From the NCBI GenBank assembly GCA_021773095.1, contig JAJFKR010000015.1, positions 62,001-126,000 on the forward strand: a stretch of 64,000 bases of DNA. The letters are read 5' to 3'. The notes under the pieces were generated by a model. The model worked only from the letters and a program-made list of their open reading frames with translations, had not been told where the DNA came from and did no database searches. The first letter of the stretch is position 1. Each line of letters opens with the position of its first letter. The translations under genes were made by a program, and so were the position numbers. Source of the stretch: Woeseiaceae bacterium. GTDB lineage: Bacteria; Pseudomonadota; Gammaproteobacteria; Steroidobacterales; Woeseiaceae. Below are positions 36,401-44,275 of this stretch, one piece after another.

Positions 36401-36884
36401 GCGCTGGCTGGCGTTGTATCTGGCCACTATCACTCGGTGCGCTGCGGCGGGGTGCTTCAACGGCGGGCGCTTGTTGCGTTGACGGCGCTGCATAGGTCGG
36501 CGGATCCAGCAATACCGTGTATTCACGCAGCAGACGGCCGCTTGACCAGGTGGCCTCTACGAGGAACGTCAGAAACGGTTCAGTGATCGGTGAGCGCGAT
36601 CGTATTTGAACGACGCTATCGGTGCCGCTACTAACAACGTTGAATTGTATTCCCTGCAAATAGAACGGGCGGTCGATACCGTAGCGGTCAAAAGTCTCGG
36701 CAGATGCGAGAGTTACCTTGAGATCCGACAATTCATCGGGACTGGCCGACAGCAGCACGATTTCCGCTCTGAGCGGCTCGTTGAGTGCAGAATCCAGCGT
36801 GATGTCACCGAGTCCAATGGCCCAAACCTCGCTCGAAAGCAACAGGACTAACAGCAGAGAGAGACGAGTGAATCGTCGCGACAT
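33453..36884 (-). CDS. fimV: FimV-type pilus/polar hub protein with LysM domain
   Basis: A 1143-residue protein; ATG at 36884 with GGAG nine bases upstream is preferred to a TTG five codons earlier. Order: signal peptide, FimV N-terminal beta domain (GLGDITLDSALNEPLRAEI, 25-140), proline/serine linker, LysM-type peptidoglycan-binding domain (about 215-275), coiled coil (about 345-385), a VDD-rich acidic tract (about 393-450), a transmembrane helix (WGIIIGALVLVVGGLIWFM, about 485), a long acidic cytoplasmic region with TPR-like segment (LYDQAADLINGALESD) and the FimV C-terminal domain (DPAGARSILEEVLDEGD). In Pseudomonas FimV organises the pole and raises cAMP for twitching. Confidence 0.94.
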   Translation of the reverse strand: MSRRFTRLSLLLVLLLSSEVWAIGLGDITLDSALNEPLRAEIVLLSASPDELSDLKVTLASAETFDRYGIDRPFYLQGIQFNVVSSGTDSVVQIRSRSPITEPFLTFLVEATWSSGRLLREYTVLLDPPTYAAPSTQQAPAVEAPRRSAPSDSGQIQRQPAPTRQQARPAPQPSQPARTNDSGSSDTSSVSDSDYESPPEPRPQPTVDDSPYGTTDGGDLIVQRGETLWGLAARNRPDGRLTINQTMLAIFEANPAAFGGNINVLNAGASLRIPSADEVFQISRGDALSEVQRHHSAWGGASGYTPPQQSSRPSLTLVPPDEDPVGGDYADDSSTYEPQSREQEIEGRIADLEAADVPNQKSLIEIRDNELAALRQELADIRGEIYEPPVDDTVDDTIVDDPLVDDSLVDDTIVDDVDADDAGIDDLFVDDSTDPVVTDDTDAAATDTVVTTTPSDVVTTSSSAGEKSIVDTVIEFLTGFWGIIIGALVLVVGGLIWFMRRGDDDDDNDRPWETLDADDMAATAISATSTMQAPTPDDAIVVVEQDSGVHPIVEETVEDTVEAPVADIAAEAEEASGAFGSLEDTFSSETAVNLDQTDPIAEADFHMAYGLYDQAADLINGALESDSSDKALMAKLCEIYFVWGNRDAFVDAATRLKASVGDDDNDEWDKIVIMGQQIAADHDMFAGAELLGATKAVDLSFDEGGDDAGALDMDFGAEDSGAADVVDLGAEPDDVDFNFDEAVESGGDDVVDFDLDITAETPTIESTMTDATAEMPALAGDSPTIEETFSTTGESTSELPSLDDASLEQVIVDSGMDAEETAEINLDDLDLDIDGVSDTEAASMEDLDATGTNEALSDTGIDEALSDIDVTDVTGKNPELDPDATGLVEGLDLSDLESSGMRLAADETGQNPMVSAESGQDEPEPTDVGIDDSLLDATGLTQVLSDDMAVETAADIAGELSETDATLLAPGAGDDPADDLPPDAETLLAPLDDDDDFDFAKTEALPPDAFTSNMDLDATAEAPAIAGTDVDLDLDDLTAALQVSEMGDTIEQPRDDATVEQPRPELTEETAEVPTMSLAPEDMSGDLHEARTMTEVGTKLDLARAYVDMGDPAGARSILEEVLDEGDEPQKQQAQQLLDSLPS

Positions 36885-36962
36885 AATGTATATCTCCAAA
36901 CCCTAAAACACCCCGTTTCTGACATCGTGTCCGGGGCCGTTCATTTGCCTGCGAACTATAGC

Positions 36963-37985
36963 TTAAAGATAGTTTTTTGCCAATATTTCAGCAATTTGGA
37001 CACTATTTAGAGCTGCGCCCTTACGTATGTTATCGGCCACAACCCAGAGGTTTAATCCGCGCTCGTGGGAGATGTCGTCGCGTATCCGACCGACAAAAAC
37101 AGGGTCGTTACCCGAACTTTCCGTCACGGCAGTCGGATACTGGCCCGTTTCCACGCCATCCAGAACCTCGATTCCCGGTGATTTCGCCAATAACTCACCG
37201 ACGGCGGCAGCCGAAATCTTGTCGCGGGTTTCAATATGTATCGCCTCGGAATGCCCAAAAAACGCGGGGATGCGCACCGCGGTTGGGTTAACGAGTATTT
37301 TCTCGTCCTCAAGAATCTTGCGGGTTTCCCAAACCATCTTCATTTCTTCTTTTGTGTAGCGGTTGTCCATGAAAACATCGATATGCGGAATCGCATTGAA
37401 AGCGATTTGTTTCGCATCGTCTTTCATCTCGAGAGGACGACCATTGAGCAACGCCGTTGTCTGGCGTACCAGTTCCTCGACGGCACTGCGTCCTGCACCG
37501 GATACGGCCTGATAGGTGCATACATTGATGCGCTCGATACCTGCTGCGTCGTAAATCGGTTTAAGCGCGACCACCATTTGAATCGTCGAGCAATTCGGGT
37601 TGGCGATGATACCGCGGCTTTTGTAATCGGCGATTGTGTGTGGATTCACCTCGGGCACAACCAACGGAATGTCATCGTCATAACGAAATTGCGATGTGTT
37701 ATCGACGACTACGCAACCTGCTGCTGCGGCCTTGGGTGCGAACTCTTCGGAGATCGAAGCACCAGCGGAAAACAGACCCATTTGAACTTTCGAGAAATCG
37801 AACTCAGCGAGATTTTCAACGCTCAGTTGACGGTTGCCAAAATCGACTTGCCGGCCGACGGATCGCTCGCTTGCCAGGGCGTAGATGTTTTCCACGGGAA
37901 ATTTTCGTGTGCTCAGGATTTCCAGTATTGATTCGCCGACGACGCCTGTCGCGCCGACGACTGCTAGGTTGAATGTTTTGTTCAT
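36963..37985 (-). CDS. asd: Aspartate-semialdehyde dehydrogenase
   Basis: A 340-residue enzyme that reduces beta-aspartyl phosphate to aspartate semialdehyde with NADPH, feeding lysine, diaminopimelate, methionine and threonine. The NADP motif is AVVGATGVVGESI (8-20). The active-site cysteine is in NPNCSTIQMV (about residue 133) and the histidine in RIPAFFGHSEAIH. AAAGG lies just before the ATG, and a tandem REP array starts nine bases upstream, so its own promoter region is almost missing. Confidence 0.97.
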   Translation of the reverse strand: MNKTFNLAVVGATGVVGESILEILSTRKFPVENIYALASERSVGRQVDFGNRQLSVENLAEFDFSKVQMGLFSAGASISEEFAPKAAAAGCVVVDNTSQFRYDDDIPLVVPEVNPHTIADYKSRGIIANPNCSTIQMVVALKPIYDAAGIERINVCTYQAVSGAGRSAVEELVRQTTALLNGRPLEMKDDAKQIAFNAIPHIDVFMDNRYTKEEMKMVWETRKILEDEKILVNPTAVRIPAFFGHSEAIHIETRDKISAAAVGELLAKSPGIEVLDGVETGQYPTAVTESSGNDPVFVGRIRDDISHERGLNLWVVADNIRKGAALNSVQIAEILAKNYL

Positions 37986-37994
37986 TGCCTTTTT

Positions 37995-38017
37995 TCGCGC
38001 GCGGGGCGCGCTCCTAC
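37995..38017 (-). repeat. REP element d1 (tandem array)
   Basis: Closest of three direct copies to asd, beginning nine bases upstream of its start codon. Its GTAG foot does not meet a coding end. It is followed by the 9-base linker TGTTGTTTT. Confidence 0.88.
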
Positions 38018-38026
38018 TGTTGTTTT

Positions 38027-38049
38027 TCGCGCGCGGGGCGCGCTCCTAC
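38027..38049 (-). repeat. REP element d2 (tandem array)
   Basis: Middle copy of the tandem array, identical to d1 over all 23 bases. The linker to d3 is nearly identical to the first linker, so the 32-bp unit itself has been duplicated. Confidence 0.88.
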
Positions 38050-38059
38050 TGTTGTTTGT

Positions 38060-38081
38060 TGCGCGCGGGGCGCGCTCCTAC
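38060..38081 (-). repeat. REP element d3 (tandem array)
   Basis: Third copy, one base shorter at the edge. The TAG of its foot (38080-38078) is the stop codon of aroC, preceded by CTG. Confidence 0.88.
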
Positions 38082-39163
38082 AGTTGCGGGGTTTCTGATG
38101 TCACGTCGGAATTTTGCGCGCGATTGCGCAGGTAATGATCCATGATGACCAGTGCGACCATCGCCTCGGCGATGGGTGTGGCTCGAAGTCCTACGCAGGG
38201 GTCATGACGTCCTTTGGTCACGATCTCGGTATCCTTTCCTTGCTTGTCGATGGTCTTGCCTTTCACAGCAACACTCGATGTCGGTTTGAGGGCAATGCTC
38301 GCCAGTAAATCCTGGCCCGAGGAAATACCGCCCAGCGTGCCGCCAGCGTCATTCTTACTAAAACCATCCGCAGACATTTCATCCCGATGCTCACTGCCAC
38401 GTTGTGTAATGGCTGAAAATCCAGCACCGATCTCGATTCCCTTGACCGCGTTAATGCTCATGAGACCGTGCGCAATGTCCGCCCCAAGCTTGTCGAATAC
38501 CGGCTCGCCAAGACCCGGCGGCATATGGCTCGCCAGCACACTGATTTTCGCGCCAATCGAATCGCCCTGCTCCCTGAGTTCATCCATGAATCGGTCAAGC
38601 TCCCCGACACGCTGAGGGTCAGCGCAGAAAAACACATTGTCGTCGATCGCTGAAAAATCACTGGCGCCGAGTTTGATAGGCCCGAGTTGCGACAGGTAAC
38701 CCCGCACTTCGATACCCAATCGTTCAAACAAATACTTTTTGGCAATGGCTCCCGCCGCAACGCGCATCGCGGTTTCGCGCGCTGAGGATCGACCACCGCC
38801 CCGGTAATCGCGTATGCCGTACTTTTGTTGATACGTGTAGTCGGCGTGGCCCGGCCTGAACTTATCCTTGATATCGCCGTAGTCTTTCGAGCGTTGATCC
38901 TTGTTTTCGATCTGCAACCCTATCGGCGTGCCGGTTGTCTTGCCCTCGAACACGCCCGAAAGGATCCTGACCTGATCCGGTTCATTGCGCTGTGTCGTGT
39001 GACGATTGCGCCCGGGCCGGCGGCGATCGAGATCGCCCTGAATATCGGTTTCCGACAGCTCCATACCCGGGGGACAGCCATCGACGATACAGCCAATCGC
39101 CGGCCCGTGGCTTTCACCGAACGTCGTAATTGTAAAAATTCGCCCAAATGTATTGCCAGCCAC
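38078..39163 (-). CDS. aroC: Chorismate synthase
   Basis: A 361-residue FMN-dependent enzyme that converts 5-enolpyruvylshikimate 3-phosphate to chorismate. Signatures are [18 protein letters not shown] (14-31), [19 protein letters not shown] and [14 protein letters not shown]. It is directly preceded by prmB, 2 bp away, as in enterobacteria. Its stop codon is in a REP foot. Confidence 0.98.
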   Translation of the reverse strand: MAGNTFGRIFTITTFGESHGPAIGCIVDGCPPGMELSETDIQGDLDRRRPGRNRHTTQRNEPDQVRILSGVFEGKTTGTPIGLQIENKDQRSKDYGDIKDKFRPGHADYTYQQKYGIRDYRGGGRSSARETAMRVAAGAIAKKYLFERLGIEVRGYLSQLGPIKLGASDFSAIDDNVFFCADPQRVGELDRFMDELREQGDSIGAKISVLASHMPPGLGEPVFDKLGADIAHGLMSINAVKGIEIGAGFSAITQRGSEHRDEMSADGFSKNDAGGTLGGISSGQDLLASIALKPTSSVAVKGKTIDKQGKDTEIVTKGRHDPCVGLRATPIAEAMVALVIMDHYLRNRAQNSDVTSETPQL

Positions 39164-39165
39164 CG

Positions 39166-40035
39166 CTACAACCCTTGTAAGTCATTCTTTGTCAGCAAAA
39201 AAACACCCGCGCCACCTGCCGCAAACTCCAACCAGACGAATGCCACATCGGGGTACCTGGCCTCGAGTGCGCTCTGGCTGTTACCCACCTCACAGACAAG
39301 TATTCCATTGTCCGTCAGGAATCGCGAGGCATCATTTAGTATCTTCTGAACCGATTCCAGACCGTCGTCCCCGGCTGTAAGCCCCAACTCTGGCTCGTGA
39401 TGATATTCAACCGGCATCGACTCCATGTCCTGCCGGTCCACGTAGGGAGGATTGCTCACGATCAGGTCGTATTGTTTTCCCTGCAGCGCACTGAAAAAGT
39501 CCGACTGCACGGGCGTTACGCGATCCTTAAGATCATGCCGTTCTATATTTATGGCCGTTACCGCCAACGCATCCGGTGAAATATCGACCGCATCGACACT
39601 GGCTTCGGGGAATGCATGAGCCATCGCGATCGCGATGCAGCCGCTGCCAGTACCCAGATCGACAATGGCATTAACATTCCGCGGCTTGACCCAGGGCGAG
39701 AACTGCGCCCGTACTAATTCGGCAAACGGGCTGCGTGGCACCAGAACGCGCTCATCGACATAGAATTCGTGGCCGGCAAAAAAGGCCTGATTCAGCAAAT
39801 ACGCGAGAGGAACCCGCTCCTTGATACGTCGATCCGCCAGATCCGTCACCCTCTCGACCTGCCCGTCTTCGACACCGACCGAATAGATGGCTGGCGCAGC
39901 CTCATGCGAAAGCTGCAAGGACGCAAATACCAGCCAGGCCGCCTCGTCGAGCGAATTGTCGGTGCCGTGCCCATACGAAAGCTGCGCTGTTTCAAAGCGT
40001 TCAGCAATCGTGCGTATTAGTTGTTCTACGTTCAT
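39166..40035 (-). CDS. prmB: Ribosomal protein L3 glutamine methyltransferase
   Basis: A SAM-dependent enzyme of about 289 residues that methylates a glutamine of ribosomal protein L3. The SAM motif is [15 protein letters not shown]; the catalytic NPPYVD follows; the N-terminal [16 protein letters not shown] is typical of PrmB and separates it from PrmC. ATG at 40035 (AGGGA upstream) aligns with family starts; an in-frame ATG at 40071 would add 12 residues. Confidence 0.93.
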   Translation of the reverse strand: MNVEQLIRTIAERFETAQLSYGHGTDNSLDEAAWLVFASLQLSHEAAPAIYSVGVEDGQVERVTDLADRRIKERVPLAYLLNQAFFAGHEFYVDERVLVPRSPFAELVRAQFSPWVKPRNVNAIVDLGTGSGCIAIAMAHAFPEASVDAVDISPDALAVTAINIERHDLKDRVTPVQSDFFSALQGKQYDLIVSNPPYVDRQDMESMPVEYHHEPELGLTAGDDGLESVQKILNDASRFLTDNGILVCEVGNSQSALEARYPDVAFVWLEFAAGGAGVFLLTKNDLQGL

Positions 40036-40134
40036 CGGGTCCCTGTGCGACGGCGAATCTATCACGCTCATGGCCTAACTGCCTGTAGAATTGCCAACTC
40101 GACATTTCTTCAACACAGAACCCTGATAAATATC

Positions 40135-40746
40135 ATGAGCCTCAAGAACCTGATCATCGCAATACTGCTCGGTACGGCACTTGCCGCTGGTATTTTTGTA
40201 GCATCGAAAGTATCTGCGCCAGCAAAACCCCAAGCCGCATTCATCGTCCCGCTACCGGGCGAGCTACCGGAATTTTCGTTGCTGGATCAAACCGGTGGGC
40301 CGGTCAATGCCGGCACGTTTCGGGGTCAATGGGACCTGGTGTTTTTCGGCTTCACGAATTGCCCGGATGTTTGTCCCACGACGTTGCAGATTCTGGCCAA
40401 CGCGCAACGCGAGCTGATCGAAACCGGATCGCGTACACCGCCTCGCATCGTTCTCGTGAGCGTCGACCCGGAACGCGATACGCCCGAACTGCTGGGCGAA
40501 TACCTGGACTATTTTGGTGAAGGTAATCTTGCTGTGACCGGGGACCTCGAAGAACTCACCAGGCTGACTTCCGCATTGGGTATCTACTTCGAAAAAGTCG
40601 CGGGTGAAGATGGCAGCTACGCTGTCGATCACTCTGCTGCTGTACTGGTCCTGGATCCCGATGCGAAGTTTTCAGCGTTGTTCAGCGCGCCGCATGTTGT
40701 CGAAAACTATTTGCACGACCTGCCGATCATCACGGGCAGTCGATGA
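40135..40746 (+). CDS. SCO1/SenC family copper chaperone
   Basis: A 203-residue membrane-anchored thioredoxin-fold protein, start MSLKNLIIAILLGTALAAG with an N-terminal helix as anchor. The copper motif CPDVCPTT (CxxxCP) is present, with the distant histidine in YAVDHSAAVLVLDP. Such proteins deliver copper to, or reduce, the CuA site of cytochrome c oxidase. The PCuAC gene follows with overlap. No oxidase genes are in the window. Confidence 0.93.
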   Translation: MSLKNLIIAILLGTALAAGIFVASKVSAPAKPQAAFIVPLPGELPEFSLLDQTGGPVNAGTFRGQWDLVFFGFTNCPDVCPTTLQILANAQRELIETGSRTPPRIVLVSVDPERDTPELLGEYLDYFGEGNLAVTGDLEELTRLTSALGIYFEKVAGEDGSYAVDHSAAVLVLDPDAKFSALFSAPHVVENYLHDLPIITGSR

Positions 40747-41165
40747 TGCGGTCCATTGCTTTGCTCGCTTGTCTGTTGTTGGCTGCCTGTGGCGGTGACA
40801 TGAAGCCACCCCTGGTCGCAAGCGATATAATTATTACAGCACCCATCCCGGGTAGACCGATGAGTGCTGGCTACGTTTCGTTGGCTAACAACACCGATGC
40901 AGTGATCAGTATTTCTCATGTCACCAGCCCCGAATTCGAGTCCGTCGAAATGCATGAATCGCTACTTGAGAACGGAGTAGCGAAAATGCGCCGGATGGAC
41001 GAATTGGCGATTGCCGCGAATTCGAGCATGTCACTACAGCGCGGTGGCAAGCACCTGATGTTGATGCGGCCAATCGGCCCACTGGATTCGGTTTCTCTAA
41101 GTTTCTACAGCGGCGATACATTGCTGTTGAGCGTGGCAACAGCCGTCAGCCGGGGGGGTCGTTAA
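40743..41165 (+). CDS. PCuAC family periplasmic copper chaperone (lipoprotein)
   Basis: A 140-residue protein with lipobox LAAC (Cys16). The copper-binding set is intact: MHESLLENGVAKMRRMD (H and M) followed by GGKHLMLM (H and M), the H(M)x10Mx21HxM pattern of PCuAC. It takes Cu(I) to CuA with SCO. Its start overlaps the SCO stop and its stop overlaps the psd start (TAATG). Confidence 0.92.
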   Translation: MMRSIALLACLLLAACGGDMKPPLVASDIIITAPIPGRPMSAGYVSLANNTDAVISISHVTSPEFESVEMHESLLENGVAKMRRMDELAIAANSSMSLQRGGKHLMLMRPIGPLDSVSLSFYSGDTLLLSVATAVSRGGR

Positions 41166-42028
41166 TGCTCGACGGATTATTTGCCGCACTGCAGTACGTA
41201 CTGCCACAGCATTTGCTGACGGCCCTTGTGTGGCGCATCGCACGAATTCGCCATGTGGCGACGAAAAACTTTTTGATAACGCACTTTGTCAGCCTCTACG
41301 ATGTTGATATCGATGATGTCAATCTAAGTGTGCCAGATGACTTCGAGACTTTTAACGACTTCTTTATCCGCGAGTTGTCCAGCCATGCGCGTCCCATCGA
41401 TGAGGACGGCAACAGCATTATTTCGCCCGTCGATGGCACGGTCAGTATTGCTGACGAAATTCGTGGCGACAGCATCATTCAGGCGAAGGGAATGGATTAC
41501 TCGCTCAGCGAATTGCTCGCAACAGACCTTGATCAAGCCGAGGCCTACGTCGATGGCGCATTCGCAACCATTTACCTGGCGCCATACAACTACCATCGAG
41601 TGCACGCTCCATGGGATGGCGAACTGGTTGCCGCCCGATACGTGCCCGGCGATTTGTTTAGCGTCAATGCAGCGACCTTCGAGAGGGTTACCGGACTGTT
41701 TCGGCGCAACGAACGTTTGATCATGCATTTCGAGACGGATCGCGGACCGGCAGTGCTGATTTTTGTGGGCGCGTTGAACGTCGGCAGCATTACGACGCCC
41801 TGGACAGGTGAGTTGCGCCCGAAGAAACACGGCGTGGTTGATGTTCCTGACTTGTCCGGTCATTCAAGCACGGTGCGCAAGGGAGACCTGCTGGGGTGGT
41901 TCAATATGGGATCGACCGTGATCCTGTTGTTACCGCCCGGTAGTTCAGAATGGGATCACGACCTCAAGCCTGGCGAAACACTGCGAATGGGTGAAGCAAT
42001 CGGCGAGTTCCCGGTTACCGCAAAATGA
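41165..42028 (+). CDS. psd: Phosphatidylserine decarboxylase proenzyme
   Basis: A 287-residue proenzyme that makes phosphatidylethanolamine at the inner membrane. The self-cleavage site is in GWFNMGSTVILLL, where the serine of GST becomes the pyruvoyl group; the usual LGST is MGST here. Charge-relay residues are seen in ISPVDGTVS (Asp) and YNYHRVHAP (His). It follows PCuAC and its stop overlaps epmA (ATGA). Confidence 0.96.
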   Translation: MLDGLFAALQYVLPQHLLTALVWRIARIRHVATKNFLITHFVSLYDVDIDDVNLSVPDDFETFNDFFIRELSSHARPIDEDGNSIISPVDGTVSIADEIRGDSIIQAKGMDYSLSELLATDLDQAEAYVDGAFATIYLAPYNYHRVHAPWDGELVAARYVPGDLFSVNAATFERVTGLFRRNERLIMHFETDRGPAVLIFVGALNVGSITTPWTGELRPKKHGVVDVPDLSGHSSTVRKGDLLGWFNMGSTVILLLPPGSSEWDHDLKPGETLRMGEAIGEFPVTAK

Positions 42029-42996
42029 CAGACTGGCGAGCAACGTCGGGACCAGCGGTCGCAGTCCGCCGGGCCGCAATGAAACAGCGTCTTCGAGCTT
42101 ATTTTGACGGCGAATCGATTCTGGAAGTTGACACTCCGTCATTGAGCGCCTCGGCGGTCAGTGACGTGCAGATAGACAGTATAAAAGTCCGTTGCGAGCT
42201 CGCTGATGCACCGCTGTATCTGCACACGTCACCCGAATTTTGTATGAAGCGCCTGCTGGCATCCGGATATCCTGATATTTATTCGATCTGTCGCGTTTAT
42301 CGCGATGGCGAACTTGGCCGCAACCACCAGCCTGAATTTACGATGGTCGAGTGGTATCGGCTCGGCTTCGGGCTCAGCGAAATCATATTGGACACGCAAA
42401 AGGCAATCGCAGCTGCGCTCGATCAACCGAAACTTGCTGACGATGTCCTGACCCTGGGTTACCGCGATGCATTTTTCGATAGCTGCCAAATCGATCCTCT
42501 GCTGGCATCAATCGATGAGCTTGCCGATGCAGCCAATGCCGACGTCGGCTTGATCCGCCTGCTGGGCGATGACCGCGATGGCTGGCTGGACCTGATTCTG
42601 GCAACGAAGATCGCGCCATCGTTCGCAGCGGACAAATTGACGGTTTTGCAGCACTACCCTGCCAGCCAGGCAGCCCTTGCTCAACTATGCCCGGACGATT
42701 CGTTAGTCGCCGACCGCTATGAAATATTTATGGGCCCACTGGAACTTGCGAACGGCTATGTTGAGCTGACCGACGCTCGAATACTGTCGAAGCGCATTGC
42801 CGCCGATCAGGCAGCTCGTAAACAACGTGCGGAACCCGTACGTCCACACGATCAATCGCTGCTTGCAGCGCTGGAATCGGGGTTGCCAGCATGTGCCGGC
42901 GTTGCCATGGGATTGGAGCGCTTGCAAATGGTGCACGACAAGACCGACCATATCCGCAACGTTGTCCCCTTCGATTTTGAGACTGGTAATGAGTGA
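42025..42996 (+). CDS. epmA: Elongation factor P lysine ligase
   Basis: A 323-residue class II lysyl-tRNA synthetase-like enzyme without an anticodon-binding domain. It attaches beta-lysine to EF-P Lys34. Motif 2 (ICRVYRDGELGRNHQPEFTMVEWYR) and motif 3 (GVAMGLERLQMV) are intact. efp lies 474 bp downstream on the other strand. EpmB, the lysine 2,3-aminomutase, is not in the window. Confidence 0.95.
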   Translation: MTDWRATSGPAVAVRRAAMKQRLRAYFDGESILEVDTPSLSASAVSDVQIDSIKVRCELADAPLYLHTSPEFCMKRLLASGYPDIYSICRVYRDGELGRNHQPEFTMVEWYRLGFGLSEIILDTQKAIAAALDQPKLADDVLTLGYRDAFFDSCQIDPLLASIDELADAANADVGLIRLLGDDRDGWLDLILATKIAPSFAADKLTVLQHYPASQAALAQLCPDDSLVADRYEIFMGPLELANGYVELTDARILSKRIAADQAARKQRAEPVRPHDQSLLAALESGLPACAGVAMGLERLQMVHDKTDHIRNVVPFDFETGNE

Positions 42997-43462
42997 TCCG
43001 GACTGCAAACTACTCGATTCACAATTGCGAGTGTTACTGGCGGACGAAACAGATGCGCTCGCAAGTGCGAGTATTTTCGTTGCCCTGCTGTACAACGCGA
43101 TAAATGATATCAACTGGTTGGGTATTTATGTCCTGCGTGGCGGCGAGCTGGTGCTCGGACCGTTCCAGGGAAAACCGGCCTGTGTGCATATAAGCGTTGG
43201 CTCCGGCGTATGCGGAACAGCCGCCGCGACGTTACAAACGCAACGCGTCGCAGATGTGCATGAATTCGACGGTCACATTACGTGTGACGCGGACTCCCGG
43301 TCTGAGATCGTTGTGCCGTTAGTCAGTAACGGAGAACTTATTGGAGTACTCGATATAGACAGCCCAATAACCGATCGCTTTTCAATATCCGATCAGACGG
43401 GTATCGAAAAGCTCTGCCAGTCTTTTTGCGAATTACAAGGCGCGCGCGACAAATTTATATAG
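42989..43462 (+). CDS. msrC: Free methionine-(R)-sulfoxide reductase (GAF type)
   Basis: A 157-residue GAF-domain reductase, start ATG at 42989 overlapping the epmA stop by 8 bp. The three family cysteines are in GKPACVHI, GVCGTAAAT and HITCDADSRSEIVVPL. It repairs free Met-R-sulfoxide using thioredoxin. An upstream in-frame ATG at 42797 lies inside epmA and is rejected. Confidence 0.93.
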   Translation: MSDPDCKLLDSQLRVLLADETDALASASIFVALLYNAINDINWLGIYVLRGGELVLGPFQGKPACVHISVGSGVCGTAAATLQTQRVADVHEFDGHITCDADSRSEIVVPLVSNGELIGVLDIDSPITDRFSISDQTGIEKLCQSFCELQGARDKFI

Positions 43463-43470
43463 CCAGGAAA

Positions 43471-44037
43471 TTACTTGACGCGCGACACGTATTCGCGTGA
43501 ACGCGTATCGACTTTGACGATTTCATTCTGATCGACGAATAAAGGAACGCGTACAACGGCTCCCGTCGATAATTTCGCTGGTTTTACGCCGCCACTCGCC
43601 GTGTCGCCCTTAACACCCGGGTCCGTCTCGACAATTTCAAGCTCGACAAAATTGGGCGCGGTGACAATAAGCGGTGCGTCGTTCCAGAGCGTTATGCCAC
43701 AGACATCCCCGTCGGAAATCCAGTCTTTCGCATCACCGACCGCGGACTCGTCGGCCGCGTATTGCTCGAACGTGTCCTGCAACATGAAGTGCCAAAACTC
43801 GCCATCCGAGTACAAGTACTGCATATCGGTATCCACAACGTCAGCCGCCTCAACCGACTCACCGGACTTGAATGTCTTGTCGACGGTCTTTCCGCTCTTG
43901 AGGTTCTTGATTCGGACGCGATTGAACGCCTGTCCCTTGCCCGGCTTAACGAACTCGTTCTCAACAATGATGCAAGGATTGCCGTCGATGATGATGCGCA
44001 GCCCTGACTTGAACTCGCTGGTGCTGTAGTTGGCCAT
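43471..44037 (-). CDS. efp: Elongation factor P
   Basis: A 188-residue EF-P starting MANYSTSEF; a longer start at 44055 is rejected. The KOW-like N-domain carries the modification loop KPGKGQAF with Lys34, the EpmA substrate. The two OB domains follow ([13 protein letters not shown]; the EF-P signature [22 protein letters not shown]). It relieves ribosome stalling at polyproline. A TATCAT -10-like box at 44089-44084 may be its promoter. It converges with msrC by 8 bp. Confidence 0.97.
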   Translation of the reverse strand: MANYSTSEFKSGLRIIIDGNPCIIVENEFVKPGKGQAFNRVRIKNLKSGKTVDKTFKSGESVEAADVVDTDMQYLYSDGEFWHFMLQDTFEQYAADESAVGDAKDWISDGDVCGITLWNDAPLIVTAPNFVELEIVETDPGVKGDTASGGVKPAKLSTGAVVRVPLFVDQNEIVKVDTRSREYVSRVK

Positions 44038-44160
44038 AAATTTCGCTCTATTCAAAGCGTCTGCCGGGTGGCGACGAGGCGCTATGATACTAGAGTCTGC
44101 ACAGGCCGCCAGCCGTATTTTCGGCCCAAACAGGGCCTCTTTCGCACTGAAACTTGATTT

Positions 44161-44178
44161 AGGTCACGGTTTTGACCT
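44161..44178. promoter_or_regulatory. 18-bp palindrome upstream of the FimX-like gene
   Basis: AGGTCA-CGGTTT-TGACCT, a perfect 6-6-6 inverted repeat, 98 bp before the predicted TTG start of the GGDEF-EAL gene and 123 bp before efp. It looks like a regulator operator between divergent genes. The cognate factor is unknown. Confidence 0.45.
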
Positions 44179-44275
44179 CCCGACCGCGACGCGGGCTCCG
44201 CCTGTGTCTAAACTGCTCGCACGGTTAACAAAATATGGAAATCTGCGGAACACCGCCGTTGCCAGGGAAAGGGAT

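Noticed and set aside
37995-38081. Three regularly spaced direct repeats as a mini CRISPR array
   Set aside because: The spacers are only 9-10 bases and almost identical, and the same unit is dispersed at other loci, so it is a REP array.
44030-44275. N-terminal extension of the FimX-like gene
   Set aside because: It overlaps the efp start, lacks domain character and contains promoter-like and operator-like sequence; the TTG at 44276 has a strong ribosome-binding site.
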